From NCBI GenBank assembly GCA_044425705.1, contig JAWXVD010000005.1:4898-68897 (forward strand): a DNA stretch of 64,000 bases, given 5' to 3'. The stretch's first letter is position 1. Every line of letters begins with the position of its first letter. The translations under genes were made by a program, and so were the position numbers. Below, piece by piece: positions 41,012 to 49,562 of this stretch. Below the pieces are notes generated by a model. The model was not told the origin of the DNA and did no database searches. It saw nothing but the letters and a program-made list of their open reading frames with translations. The stretch is from JAWXVD01 sp044425705. GTDB taxonomy: Bacteria > Bacillota > Clostridia > Lachnospirales > Lachnospiraceae.

Positions 41012-41998
41012 CTAATTTATTAAGTATAAAAAGAGAGCTACGATGACAGATTGTATTATTTTGTGGGATGCATATTCTCTGATGGATAAATTTGTTGAGT
41101 TAATCATAGTGTAGGTTTGTGCTATGCAAGATAATCCACCAAAGTGCAATAAAATCAAAATGATTTTGTAATCTAAATCTAGTGTTGCTAAAATATTAGC
41201 GCCTCCTGTGATTTCAGTTAAACAACAACTGATAGCATATAAGGTTTCAGGGATTTTTTCTCTTACAAAGGGTGAAAATAAATTTCCACCCACAACGTCT
41301 GCGATTTCACCTTTGCAAGCAAGTGAAATCACTTGACTTAAATAAGGGAAAATCATAAGCAGATTAAAAAAAATCATATACCCACCAAGTGTTGTAATAG
41401 CTTGTATACTAGAATGTATTGCATAATCAAAGGCATCTAAAATTGTTTCACTAGTATCTATTATTTCAAGGCTATGATCATCTTTTAAGTCTCGGAACTT
41501 TGTGTATCTTAATAGAAATCCATAGAGCAGAGGTATTCCATACATAGTAAAGAACACCAATGAAATTTCCTTGATTTGAAATAACGGAATGATAAAACCA
41601 AGAATAAATGTAGGTCCGATATTATTACAAAATGCTAATAATAATTGGGCTTCTTTTTTTGAGATTTTATGTAGATGATAGCTTTCAGCAATGATTTTAG
41701 CCCCCATTGGAAAGCCACATAAAAATCCTATTACCATACAATAAATGCAATCGTTGGACAGGCGATATACAGGAAATAGGATAGGTTTTAATAGAGCTGC
41801 TACTTTATAAGAAAGATTGGTTCTCAATAAGACGGCTGATAGGATCATAAATGGAAAAAGAGTTGGAATCATATTTTGAAACCATAAATACAATCCATTG
41901 GACGCAAAGGCTATCGCTATTTGACTATTTATTAAAATAATGATGAGAAATCCACATAAAAATAAAAATGTTATATTTTTTTTAAAAATCTTCCACAT
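41012..41998 (-). CDS. ylbJ: sporulation membrane protein YlbJ, carrying an in-frame repeat insertion
   Basis: A 328-residue membrane protein with about eight hydrophobic segments, resembling YlbJ and nucleoside-recognition (Gate) proteins: LYLWFQNMIPTLFPFMILSA, GFLCGFPMGAKIIAESY, LLAFCNNIGPTFILGF, CCLTEITGGANIL. YlbJ acts during sporulation in Bacillus. It converges with the coaD cluster, at its usual locus. Residues about 218-243 (from YLSQVISLACKGEIADVVGG to NLFSP) are encoded by a 76-bp copy of dispersed repeat family A (41270-41345). The loop between FFNLLM and CCLTEITGG is longer than I would expect by about that amount. The frame stays open and the C-terminal helices follow, so it may still work. 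ATG 41998 follows GGGGATAG. Confidence 0.85.
   Translation of the reverse strand: MWKIFKKNITFLFLCGFLIIILINSQIAIAFASNGLYLWFQNMIPTLFPFMILSAVLLRTNLSYKVAALLKPILFPVYRLSNDCIYCMVIGFLCGFPMGAKIIAESYHLHKISKKEAQLLLAFCNNIGPTFILGFIIPLFQIKEISLVFFTMYGIPLLYGFLLRYTKFRDLKDDHSLEIIDTSETILDAFDYAIHSSIQAITTLGGYMIFFNLLMIFPYLSQVISLACKGEIADVVGGNLFSPFVREKIPETLYAISCCLTEITGGANILATLDLDYKIILILLHFGGLSCIAQTYTMINSTNLSIREYASHKIIQSVIVALFLYLIN
41270..41345. repeat. family A dispersed repeat inside ylbJ
   Basis: GGGTGAAAATAAATTTCCAC, CGTCTGCGATTTCACC, TTTGCAAGCAA, GTGAAATCACTTGACTTAAA. The same 76-base length as the intergenic copies at 20301 and 31339, with about 8 differences from the latter, without gaps. On the ylbJ strand it has no stop codon in the reading frame used. 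Confidence 0.95.
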
Positions 41999-42040
41999 AA
42001 ACTATCCCCAAATGACTTCAAATATAGTATACTACATTCT

Positions 42041-42742
42041 ATGAGACTAGATAAATTATTATGTGATATGAATATAGGTACTCGAAATGAGATGAAAGAG
42101 TATATAAAAAAAGGTCGTGTTCGTGTAAACGAGCAAATAATAAAAAAGCCAGACACCAAGGTAAATGAGTACTGTGATCAGATTTACTTAGATGGTGTCT
42201 TATTGTTATTTTCGAAATATCAGTATTATCTGCTCCATAAACCTGCTGGATACGTGACAGCAACAAAAGATAATCTACATCCTACAGTGATGGAATTATT
42301 AGGGGAAGTAGCAGGAAAAAATTTAGCGCCTGTTGGACGATTAGACAAGGATACAGAAGGATTTTTGTTGATTACAAATGATGGAGAATTAAGTCATCGA
42401 TTGCTTTCTCCTAAAAAACATGTTCCGAAAACATATTATGCTAAAATAGAGAAACCTTTGTCAGAAAAAGATTTAGAACAATTACAGTTAGGCGTAGATA
42501 TTGGGGAAGAGAAATTAACAAAGCCAGCAAAGGTGGAAATCCTTTCTGAGTTAGAAATACATTTAACTATAATCGAAGGTAAATTTCATCAAGTGAAACG
42601 AATGTTACATGCAGTCGATAATGAGGTAATCTATTTAAAGCGAATCTCCATGGGCGGATTACAATTGCCAGAAGATTTAGAATGTGGCGAGTATATGATA
42701 TTAGAAAGTAAAGATGTTGCAGTACTAGAGAATATAGATTGA
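42041..42742 (+). CDS. 16S rRNA pseudouridine synthase (RsuA/RluB family)
   Basis: A 233-residue enzyme. The N-terminal S4 RNA-binding domain (MRLDKLLCDMNIGTRNEMKE, then YIKKGRVRVN) precedes the pseudouridine synthase domain with the catalytic aspartate in GRLDKDTEGFLLITNDGEL, the HKPAGYVTA strand and the C-terminal GKFHQVKRMLHAV motif. Size and motif spacing fit RsuA (U516) more than the large-subunit enzymes. No ribosome site is visible; a TATAGT hexamer (42023-42028) lies only 12 bases before the ATG, so the mRNA may be leaderless or nearly so. Divergent from ylbJ with a 42-bp gap. Confidence 0.9.
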   Translation: MRLDKLLCDMNIGTRNEMKEYIKKGRVRVNEQIIKKPDTKVNEYCDQIYLDGVLLLFSKYQYYLLHKPAGYVTATKDNLHPTVMELLGEVAGKNLAPVGRLDKDTEGFLLITNDGELSHRLLSPKKHVPKTYYAKIEKPLSEKDLEQLQLGVDIGEEKLTKPAKVEILSELEIHLTIIEGKFHQVKRMLHAVDNEVIYLKRISMGGLQLPEDLECGEYMILESKDVAVLENID

Positions 42743-42798
42743 TAATTTTTAATCTATAAGAAATCTCTTTTAAGACAAATAAAAAGGAATAGGTTGTT

Positions 42799-43467
42799 AT
42801 GATGTTAAAAAATATAAAAGCAGTGATTTTTGATCTAGATGGTTCTCTAGTAGATTCCATGTGGATATGGAAGGATATCGATATTATTTATTTGAAAAAA
42901 TTCGGTATAGAGCTACCACCTGATTTACAAACATGTATAGAAGGAAAAAGTTTTACAGAAACAGCTATTTATATGAAAGAAAGATTTCAAATACCAGATA
43001 CATTGGAAGCGATGAAGGCAGAATGGAATCAAATGGCATGGGAAAAATATTCCAATGAGGTTGATGTTAAGCCAGGTGTGCCTGCTTTTCTCGCATATTG
43101 CAAGAGAGAGGGCATTAAGTTAGGAATAGCCACAAGTAATTCTAGAGAATTAGTCAATCAAATTGTAAAAGTTTTAAGATTAGATGAATATTTTCAATCT
43201 GTGATGACTTCTTGTGACGTAGAAAAAGGAAAACCAGCACCTGATATTTACTTAGCAGTTGCAAAAGAATTACAGGTAAATCCTATGAATTGCCTTGTGT
43301 TTGAGGATATTGTTCCTGGTATTATAGCAGGTAAATCTGCTGGAATGAAAGTATGTGGAGTAGAAGATGCATATTCTATAACACAAAAAGAAGAAAAAAT
43401 AAAATTAGCTGATTATTATATTTCCCATTATGACGAAATATTTTATGAAAACGAAGCAGTATCTTAA
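42799..43467 (+). CDS. HAD-family phosphatase (beta-phosphoglucomutase-like)
   Basis: A 222-residue haloacid-dehalogenase hydrolase: motif I AVIFDLDGSLVDSMWIWKDI with the nucleophile aspartate, a helical cap (residues 18-85), motif II IATSNS, motif III lysine in EKGKPAPDIY, and motif IV FEDIVPGIIAGKSAGM. Likely acts on a small phosphorylated metabolite; the substrate cannot be told. The short gap and AAAAAGGAA site suggest cotranscription with the pseudouridine synthase. Confidence 0.9.
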   Translation: MMLKNIKAVIFDLDGSLVDSMWIWKDIDIIYLKKFGIELPPDLQTCIEGKSFTETAIYMKERFQIPDTLEAMKAEWNQMAWEKYSNEVDVKPGVPAFLAYCKREGIKLGIATSNSRELVNQIVKVLRLDEYFQSVMTSCDVEKGKPAPDIYLAVAKELQVNPMNCLVFEDIVPGIIAGKSAGMKVCGVEDAYSITQKEEKIKLADYYISHYDEIFYENEAVS

Positions 43468-43494
43468 AGGATACGAAGATGGAGGTTATTAAAT

Positions 43495-45654
43495 TTGAAA
43501 AATAAATTTTTACCCATTTCAAAAAAAGATTTGGAAGAACGTGGTATAGAACAACTTGATTTTGTGTATGTGATAGGTGATGCCTATGTGGATCATCATT
43601 CCTTTGGACATGCCATAATCAGTAGAGTATTAGAATCTCATGGATATAGTGTGGGAATTATTTCACAGCCTGATTGGAAAGATGAAGAAAGCATCTCTAT
43701 TTTAGGAAAACCAAGATTGGGATTTTTAGTATCCGCAGGAAATATGGATTCTATGGTAAACCATTACTTTGTCTCAAAGAAACCTAGACCAACCGATGCT
43801 TATACACCAGGTGGAGTCTGCGGAAAACGCCCAGATCATGCCACTGTGGTCTATTGTAATTTGATTCGTCGTAGCTATCGTGAAGTGCCTATTATTATCG
43901 GAGGCATTGAAGCTAGCCTTAGAAGAATGGCTCACTATGATTATTGGGCAAATTCCTTTAAACGCTCTATTTTATTAGATAGCCAGGCAGATTTATTGTC
44001 TTATGGTATGGGTGAAAAATCAATTATAGAAATAGCCGATGCTTTACAGGCAGGTATTGATGTAAAAGATATTACCTTTATTGCTGGCACTGTTTATAAA
44101 ACGAAAAATCTGGAACATATTTATGATTATAAAATATTACCTGATTATACCACAATGAAAGCTGATAAATTATCCTACGCAAAAAGTTTTCAAATACAAT
44201 ATGAGAATACAGATCCCTGTAATGGAAAAAATTTGATTGAAGGCTATCCAAATGGACAATACGTAGTGCAAAATGCGCCACAAAAGCCATTAGAAATGGG
44301 CGAGATGGATGTAATTTATGAATTACCATTTATGAGAACCTACCATCCAAGTTATGAGGCTCTAGGTGGTGTTCCAGCAATCAATGAAATCAAATTTTCA
44401 CTTACCAGCAATAGAGGCTGTTTTGGTGGCTGTAGTTTTTGTGCCCTTACCTTTCATCAAGGAAGAACAGTGCAGGTGAGAAGTCATGATTCCATTGTGA
44501 GAGAAGCCGATTATATTATAAAGGACAAAGATTTTAAGGGATATATTCATGATGTAGGAGGTCCTACTGCTAATTTCAGAGGTCCATCTTGTGAAAAACA
44601 ATTAGAACACGGTGTTTGTAAAAACAAGCAATGTTTATTCCCGACACCTTGTAAAAATATGGATGTGAATCATAGTGATTATTTAGCCTTACTTCGTAAG
44701 CTGAGAGCCTTACCTAAGGTAAAGAAAGTATTTGTCCGATCGGGAATCCGTTTTGACTATTTGATGGAAGATAAAGACGATACTTTCTTCCGTGAATTGG
44801 TAAAATATCACATTAGTGGACAATTGAAAGTAGCACCGGAACATATATCTAATGTAGTACTTTCCAAAATGGGTAAACCTGCAAATGAAGTTTACGAAAA
44901 GTTTCAAAAGAAATATAAAAAACTGAATGATGAGGCGGGAATGAATCAATTTCTTGTTCCTTACTTGATGTCCTCTCATCCAGGCTCTACTTTAAAAGAG
45001 GCCATTAAATTGGCTTTATATTTAAGAGATTTAGGATATATGCCAGAACAAGTACAAGATTTTTATCCTACACCTTCCACTATTTCTACAGTGATGTATT
45101 ATACCGAAGTAGATCCACGCAATATGAAGCCTGTTTATGTTTGTAAACATCCCCATGAAAAAGCAATGCAACGTGCTTTGATACAATATCGTAATCCCAA
45201 AAACTTTGATTTGGTGATGGAAGCATTGCGACTAGAGGGTCGAGAAGATCTAATCGGATTTGGACCTGAGTGCTTGATTAAACCAAGAAAATTTGCTTAT
45301 CAAAATAAAGATAAAAAACAAGTAACTACGAAAGATAAAAAATCTACAACAAAAGGAAACAAGAAACCGAATGGCAAAGGAACTAATAGAAAAGTAGATG
45401 ATAATAAATTACATTCTAAAAAGAACACCCACAAAATTGATGATAATAAAGGGAATTCGAAAAAAAGTAACTTAAAAGTAGACGACAATAAAATGAATTC
45501 GAAAAAGAATAACAAAAAGGCGAAAAAGAACACCACTGGTGGCGATTGGGTTCTAACAAAAGGCGGTGGACCTAAAAAAAATACCTTTGGCAGCAAAAAC
45601 AAAGCGACTGATTTTTCTAAAATGAATCGTGGGAATAAAAGTTTTAAGAAATAA
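43495..45654 (+). CDS. YgiQ family radical SAM protein
   Basis: A 719-residue protein. An N-terminal domain (DFVYVIGDAYVDHHSFGHAI) is followed by the radical SAM core with the cluster cysteines in SNRGCFGGCSFCALTFHQGR, and a C-terminal iron-sulfur-type cysteine set (CEKQLEHGVCKNKQCLFPTP). The last 120 residues are a lysine- and asparagine-rich low-complexity tail with three imperfect repeats of VDDNKxxSKKN, probably disordered and RNA- or surface-binding. The reaction of YgiQ is unknown. The start is TTG 43495 after GGAGG. Likely in one operon with the two preceding genes. Confidence 0.92.
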   Translation: MKNKFLPISKKDLEERGIEQLDFVYVIGDAYVDHHSFGHAIISRVLESHGYSVGIISQPDWKDEESISILGKPRLGFLVSAGNMDSMVNHYFVSKKPRPTDAYTPGGVCGKRPDHATVVYCNLIRRSYREVPIIIGGIEASLRRMAHYDYWANSFKRSILLDSQADLLSYGMGEKSIIEIADALQAGIDVKDITFIAGTVYKTKNLEHIYDYKILPDYTTMKADKLSYAKSFQIQYENTDPCNGKNLIEGYPNGQYVVQNAPQKPLEMGEMDVIYELPFMRTYHPSYEALGGVPAINEIKFSLTSNRGCFGGCSFCALTFHQGRTVQVRSHDSIVREADYIIKDKDFKGYIHDVGGPTANFRGPSCEKQLEHGVCKNKQCLFPTPCKNMDVNHSDYLALLRKLRALPKVKKVFVRSGIRFDYLMEDKDDTFFRELVKYHISGQLKVAPEHISNVVLSKMGKPANEVYEKFQKKYKKLNDEAGMNQFLVPYLMSSHPGSTLKEAIKLALYLRDLGYMPEQVQDFYPTPSTISTVMYYTEVDPRNMKPVYVCKHPHEKAMQRALIQYRNPKNFDLVMEALRLEGREDLIGFGPECLIKPRKFAYQNKDKKQVTTKDKKSTTKGNKKPNGKGTNRKVDDNKLHSKKNTHKIDDNKGNSKKSNLKVDDNKMNSKKNNKKAKKNTTGGDWVLTKGGGPKKNTFGSKNKATDFSKMNRGNKSFKK

Positions 45655-45760
45655 AGCTATTCAGATATAGTAGAACGTTATCATGTGATAATATATAGCT
45701 GAACTCTTTCAGATAAATGATTATCTAAGATTTGCTATATGGGAAGGAATTTGAACACAT

Positions 45761-46324
45761 ATGAAAAAGATTAAAAAAGGAGAGTATGGTTATATACCGT
45801 CTCAAACCAAATTAGAAATTATAAAGACAGTGGGTATGTATGGACTTTCTATCCTTATTTTTGTAATGGGCTATATCAGTACAGGTGATAAAGCTAATTT
45901 ATTGACAATTGTAGCAATTTTAGGTTGTTTGCCAGCCAGTAGAAATGCAGTTAATATGATTATGTTTTTACGTGCAAAGGGATGCAGCCAGGAGCTCCAT
46001 GATGCTATTGGTAATCATGGAAATGGATTGTGCCAATTATATGACTTATACTTTACTAGCTATGATAATAATTATCAAGTGAGCCATTTAGTAATTGAAG
46101 GTAAAAATGTGGTAGGCATCTCTGAGTCACTAAAAACTGATGAAAAGAAATGTAAAGAACATATAGCTTCTCTTATGTCTTTAAATGCATTTCATGACTA
46201 TAGTATAAAAATATTTAAAGATACTACAAAATATTGTACTCGTTTAGAACAATTACAGGTGTTACATGATAAAGAACATTCTAGTGATAAAGTTGCTGTT
46301 TTATTGCAATCCATTTCATTGTAG
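45761..46324 (+). CDS. membrane protein of unknown function
   Basis: A 187-residue protein: a basic start (MKKIKKGEYGYIPSQTKLEI), two close hydrophobic segments around residues 25-65 (VGMYGLSILIFVMGYI and NLLTIVAILGCLPASRNAVN), and a soluble C-terminal domain of about 120 residues with strands and helices (QLYDLYFTSYDNNYQVSHLV, KTDEKKCKEHIASLMSL). It is probably membrane-anchored with the C-terminal part in the cytosol. Family not recognised. It lies before a pseudouridine synthase gene; GGAAGGAA precedes the ATG by about 13 bases. Confidence 0.7.
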   Translation: MKKIKKGEYGYIPSQTKLEIIKTVGMYGLSILIFVMGYISTGDKANLLTIVAILGCLPASRNAVNMIMFLRAKGCSQELHDAIGNHGNGLCQLYDLYFTSYDNNYQVSHLVIEGKNVVGISESLKTDEKKCKEHIASLMSLNAFHDYSIKIFKDTTKYCTRLEQLQVLHDKEHSSDKVAVLLQSISL

Positions 46325-46437
46325 ATCACTTTTTTCTACAGCAGTTTATCATACTATAAGTGATTAGTGATTCTCATTACAAATCATGTATGAACTGTAA
46401 AATAAGTGCTACTACTAGCAGCAGAAAGGGTTTTTAC

Positions 46438-47451
46438 ATGCGTCAAATTACCATTAAAGAAAATGAAGCGGGACAACGTCTTGATAAATTTCTACATAAA
46501 TATTTAAAGGAAGCACCCAATAGTTTTTTATTTAAAATGATGCGAAAGAAAAATATCACTTTGAATGGTAAAAAAACAGAAGGCCGTGAAATGTTATCGG
46601 TAGGAGATCAAGTTTCATTTTATTTAGCAGAAGAAACCATTGAAAAATTCAGGGGAAATATAGCCTTCGTTACCAATCAAAATCTAGAATATACAAAAGC
46701 ATATAAAGAATTAGGTAATATTCCTATCATATTTGAAAATCAACATATTTTATTATTAAATAAACCATCTGGTATATTAACACAAAAAGCCAACCCTACT
46801 GACCTTTCTTTAAACGAATGGTTATTAGGTTATCTTTTGGAAACGAAACAGATAACAGACGAGGAGTTGCAGACCTTTAAACCCTCTGTTTGTAATCGTT
46901 TAGACCGTAATACAAGCGGTCTTGTGGTTTGTGGAAAATCACTTATTGGTAGTCAAACTATGAGCAAGTTATTAAAGGACAGAACATTACATAAATTTTA
47001 TCGTCTTTATGTGAAAGGTTGTATTGAAGATTCTTTGGAATTGGATGGTTTCTTATATAAAAACGAACAAACCAATAAGGTTTCTATTGTCAAAGAATTA
47101 AAAGAAGGGCAGTCCACAAAGGAATATGTACCTATTGTGACAAGATATACCCCTCTATATCATACAGATTCGTATACTTACTTGGAAGTAGAGTTGGTTA
47201 CAGGAAAAACACATCAAATTCGTGCCCACTTAGCAAGCATCAATCATCCCTTAGCAGGTGATCATAAATATGGAGATAAAAAATGGAATCAAATGCTAAA
47301 GTCTCTTGGTATCGAAGATCAAATGCTCCATGCATATCGACTTCAATTTCCACATATGGAAGCTCCATTTGAAGAGATCAGTGAAGCTGTGTTTCTTGCA
47401 AAAGAACCAGAAATTTTCAAGAAATTATTTTCAAAAAGCAGCAATGATTGA
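46438..47451 (+). CDS. ribosomal large subunit pseudouridine synthase (RluC/RluD family)
   Basis: A 337-residue enzyme. The S4 domain (ENEAGQRLDKFLHKYLKEAP, then KMMRKKNITLNGKKTEGREM) is followed by the synthase domain: LLLNKPSGILTQK, the catalytic aspartate in CNRLDRNTSGLVVCGKS, and the C-terminal GKTHQIRAHLASINHPLAGD typical of RluA/C/D. It isomerises uridines in 23S rRNA; which positions is not clear. ATG 46438 with GAAAGGG upstream is favoured over 46360. It is followed by a run of palindromic repeats. Confidence 0.92.
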   Translation: MRQITIKENEAGQRLDKFLHKYLKEAPNSFLFKMMRKKNITLNGKKTEGREMLSVGDQVSFYLAEETIEKFRGNIAFVTNQNLEYTKAYKELGNIPIIFENQHILLLNKPSGILTQKANPTDLSLNEWLLGYLLETKQITDEELQTFKPSVCNRLDRNTSGLVVCGKSLIGSQTMSKLLKDRTLHKFYRLYVKGCIEDSLELDGFLYKNEQTNKVSIVKELKEGQSTKEYVPIVTRYTPLYHTDSYTYLEVELVTGKTHQIRAHLASINHPLAGDHKYGDKKWNQMLKSLGIEDQMLHAYRLQFPHMEAPFEEISEAVFLAKEPEIFKKLFSKSSND

Positions 47452-47473
47452 GAAAATTTATGAATCGTTACAA

Positions 47474-47547
47474 ATAGGTTACAGATCACACGTGACCTGT
47501 AACTATACAAAAATCCATTTAAAATTGCCTGCGACAATGGGATTTTA
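47474..47547. repeat. composite family B repeat
   Basis: ATAGGTTACAG...CTGTAACTAT (47474-47506) then ACAAAAATCCATTTAAAATT and CGACAATGGGATTTT. It matches, in reverse orientation, the element at 52219-52303 over about 75 bases. Confidence 0.85.
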
Positions 47548-47624
47548 CATGTACTGTTCAATGTTGAACAGTACATGTATTGATTCATCATTTTCATACG
47601 TACTATGCAGTAAATGCATAGTAC
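47547..47624. repeat. two perfect palindromes after the composite repeat
   Basis: ACATGTACTGTTCA/TGAACAGTACATGT (47547-47578, 14-bp stem, 4-base loop) and GTACTATGCA/TGCATAGTAC (47600-47624, 10-bp stem, 5-base loop). No T-run follows either one, so they look like mobile-element-type hairpins or operator sites rather than terminators. Confidence 0.8.
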
Positions 47625-47703
47625 TGTGTGAACAGTAACACAAAAAGTACTTCATTATAAAAGGAGAAAATATATTTACAGAATATATTGAGAAAAGAAA
47701 ACC

Positions 47704-48240
47704 ATGGCAACTTGGAATTCCAGAGGACTACGAGGTTCAACCTTAGAAGACTTATTAAATCGTACAAATGAAAAGTACGCCGATAGCGGGTTAGCATTGA
47801 TACAAAAAATTCCAACTCCAATTACACCCATTCGTATTGACAAAGAAAATAGGCAGATTACCTTAGCCTATTTTGAACAGAAAAGTACAGTTGATTATAT
47901 TGGCGCCGTGCAAGGTATTCCTATTTGTTTTGACGCCAAAGAATGTGCTACCGATACCTTTGCTTTACAAAATATACATGAACATCAGGTTTCTTTTATG
48001 GAAGCCTATGAGAAGCAGGGGGGTGTTGCTTTCTTTATTATTTATTATACCCATAAGAATCAATTTTATTATTTACGATTACATAAATTACTGGAGTTTT
48101 GGCAACGCGCGCAATCAGGGGGACGGAAAAGTTTTCGTTATGATGAGTTAGAAGAAGAATACTTCATGTCCTCTAAACAAGGACTTATGGTGCCTTATTT
48201 AGATTATGTGAATACAGATTTACAAACTCGTACTTTGTAG
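47704..48240 (+). CDS. recU: Holliday junction resolvase RecU
   Basis: A 178-residue nuclease that resolves four-way junctions. It follows the RecU pattern: SRGLRGSTLEDLLNRTNEKY, LIQKIPTPITPIRIDKE, YFEQKSTVDYIGAVQGIPIC, FDAKECATDTFALQNIHEHQ and GRKSFRYDELEE. The catalytic acidic residues and lysine (D in TVDY, D-x-K in FDAKE) are present. With RuvAB (18659-20277) it completes the Firmicute resolution set. The expected neighbour ponA is absent. The ribosome site is odd: a good AAGGAG at 47661 is about 37 bases upstream, separated from ATG by an AATATATT...AATATATT hairpin that could bring it closer. Confidence 0.93.
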   Translation: MATWNSRGLRGSTLEDLLNRTNEKYADSGLALIQKIPTPITPIRIDKENRQITLAYFEQKSTVDYIGAVQGIPICFDAKECATDTFALQNIHEHQVSFMEAYEKQGGVAFFIIYYTHKNQFYYLRLHKLLEFWQRAQSGGRKSFRYDELEEEYFMSSKQGLMVPYLDYVNTDLQTRTL

Positions 48241-48241
48241 A

Positions 48242-48270
48242 TTGACATAGGGTAAAAACTAAGGTATACT
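48242..48270 (+). promoter_or_regulatory. his operon promoter
   Basis: TTGACA (48242-48247), 17-base spacer, TATACT (48265-48270). A leader of about 45 bases follows, without T-box or histidine-codon leader features. Confidence 0.8.
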
Positions 48271-48324
48271 ATGTTTGGTTTAACGAATTAGCGAGTTACC
48301 ATGCTAAAGTGAATGGAGGGACTT

Positions 48325-49512
48325 ATGAGTAAACGATTGATTCATACACCAGAAGGTGTACGTGATATATATGGTGCAGAATATGCTAGAAAATTGCAAA
48401 TAGAAGATAGGTTGCATAACACATTGTTATCTTATGGATATCAAGATATCCAAACACCTATTTTTGAATTTTTAGATGTCTATGGAAACGAAATTGGTAC
48501 CACACCTACCAATGAACTATATAAATTTTTTGATAAAGAAGGAAACACATTAGCTTTGCGTCCTGATTTTACGCCATCTATGGCAAGATGTGCTGCTAAA
48601 TATTTTATGGATGAAAAAGAACCTATCCGTTTTTCTTATAAAGGAAAAGCCTTTACCAATACGTCTAATTTACAAGGAAAATTAAAAGAGTCTACACAGA
48701 TTGGGACAGAATTAATCGGTGATGATTCGGTAGAAGCAGAGGCAGAAATGATTAGCATGGTGATTGAATCACTTTTGCAAGCTGGTTTAACAGAATTTCA
48801 AGTAAGTGTTGGTCAAATAGATTTCTTTAAAGGATTATGTGAGGAAATTCAACTTACGAAAGAAATAGAAGCTATGGTTCGTGATTATATTTCGAACAAG
48901 AATTATTTTGCGGCAGAAGAATTGTTGATTCATGAACAAGTGCCTAAATCAGCCATTCATAAATTATTGAGGGTTGGTGATTTGATTGGTACGTATGAGA
49001 TTTTAGATGAAGGGGAAGCTCTTGTTACAAATCTACGCTCTAAAGGGGCTATTAAACGTTTAAAGGACTTATATAACGTATTGAAAGCATATGGTATTCA
49101 ACGATATGTTTCTTTTGATTTGGGCATGTTAAGTCAATATCACTATTATACTGGAGTGATTTTTAAAGTATATACTTATGGTGTAGGTGATGTGATTGTC
49201 AAAGGTGGTCGATATGATAACTTATTGATTCAATTTGGTAAAGATGCTGCTGCCATTGGTTTCGTTATTCTTGTAGATGATTTTATGCAAGCATTATCAA
49301 GACAAAAAATTGAGGTGCCTTTGAAGAATAATAATATTTTGATTGTATATAAAAAAGATAATTTTACGAAAGCTTTAGAACAAGCAAAATTTTTGCGTGG
49401 TAGTGGAAAAAATGTAACACTTATTCAATGGAAATTGGAAAGTACAAAAGAAAATATGGAAAATTTTGCTAGCAGAACACTACAAAATGATATCATATTT
49501 ATGATTGAATAG
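48325..49512 (+). CDS. hisZ: ATP phosphoribosyltransferase regulatory subunit
   Basis: A 395-residue histidyl-tRNA-synthetase paralogue without tRNA charging, needed by short-form HisG. Class II motifs remain: TPEGVRDIYGAEYARKL, motif 2 around LRPDFTPSMARCAAKYFM and RFSYKGKAFTN, and a C-terminal VKGGRYDNLLIQFGKDAAAI. The histidine-specific and anticodon-domain features are reduced. It is the first gene of the operon, directly followed by hisG. Start at ATG 48325 behind GGAGGGACTT. Confidence 0.95.
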   Translation: MSKRLIHTPEGVRDIYGAEYARKLQIEDRLHNTLLSYGYQDIQTPIFEFLDVYGNEIGTTPTNELYKFFDKEGNTLALRPDFTPSMARCAAKYFMDEKEPIRFSYKGKAFTNTSNLQGKLKESTQIGTELIGDDSVEAEAEMISMVIESLLQAGLTEFQVSVGQIDFFKGLCEEIQLTKEIEAMVRDYISNKNYFAAEELLIHEQVPKSAIHKLLRVGDLIGTYEILDEGEALVTNLRSKGAIKRLKDLYNVLKAYGIQRYVSFDLGMLSQYHYYTGVIFKVYTYGVGDVIVKGGRYDNLLIQFGKDAAAIGFVILVDDFMQALSRQKIEVPLKNNNILIVYKKDNFTKALEQAKFLRGSGKNVTLIQWKLESTKENMENFASRTLQNDIIFMIE

Positions 49513-49562
49513 ATTCGATTAGGAATGAAGTTTTGAATCATGTATTTTAGAAAGAGATGGTT

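Noticed and set aside
45300..45602. Hydrophobic open frame on the minus strand
   Set aside because: It is the mirror of the lysine-rich tail of the YgiQ gene; poly-lysine codons read in reverse give Phe/Leu-rich sequence.
48241..48324. Histidine attenuator leader
   Set aside because: The leader is only about 45 bases, without a run of histidine codons or a T-box.
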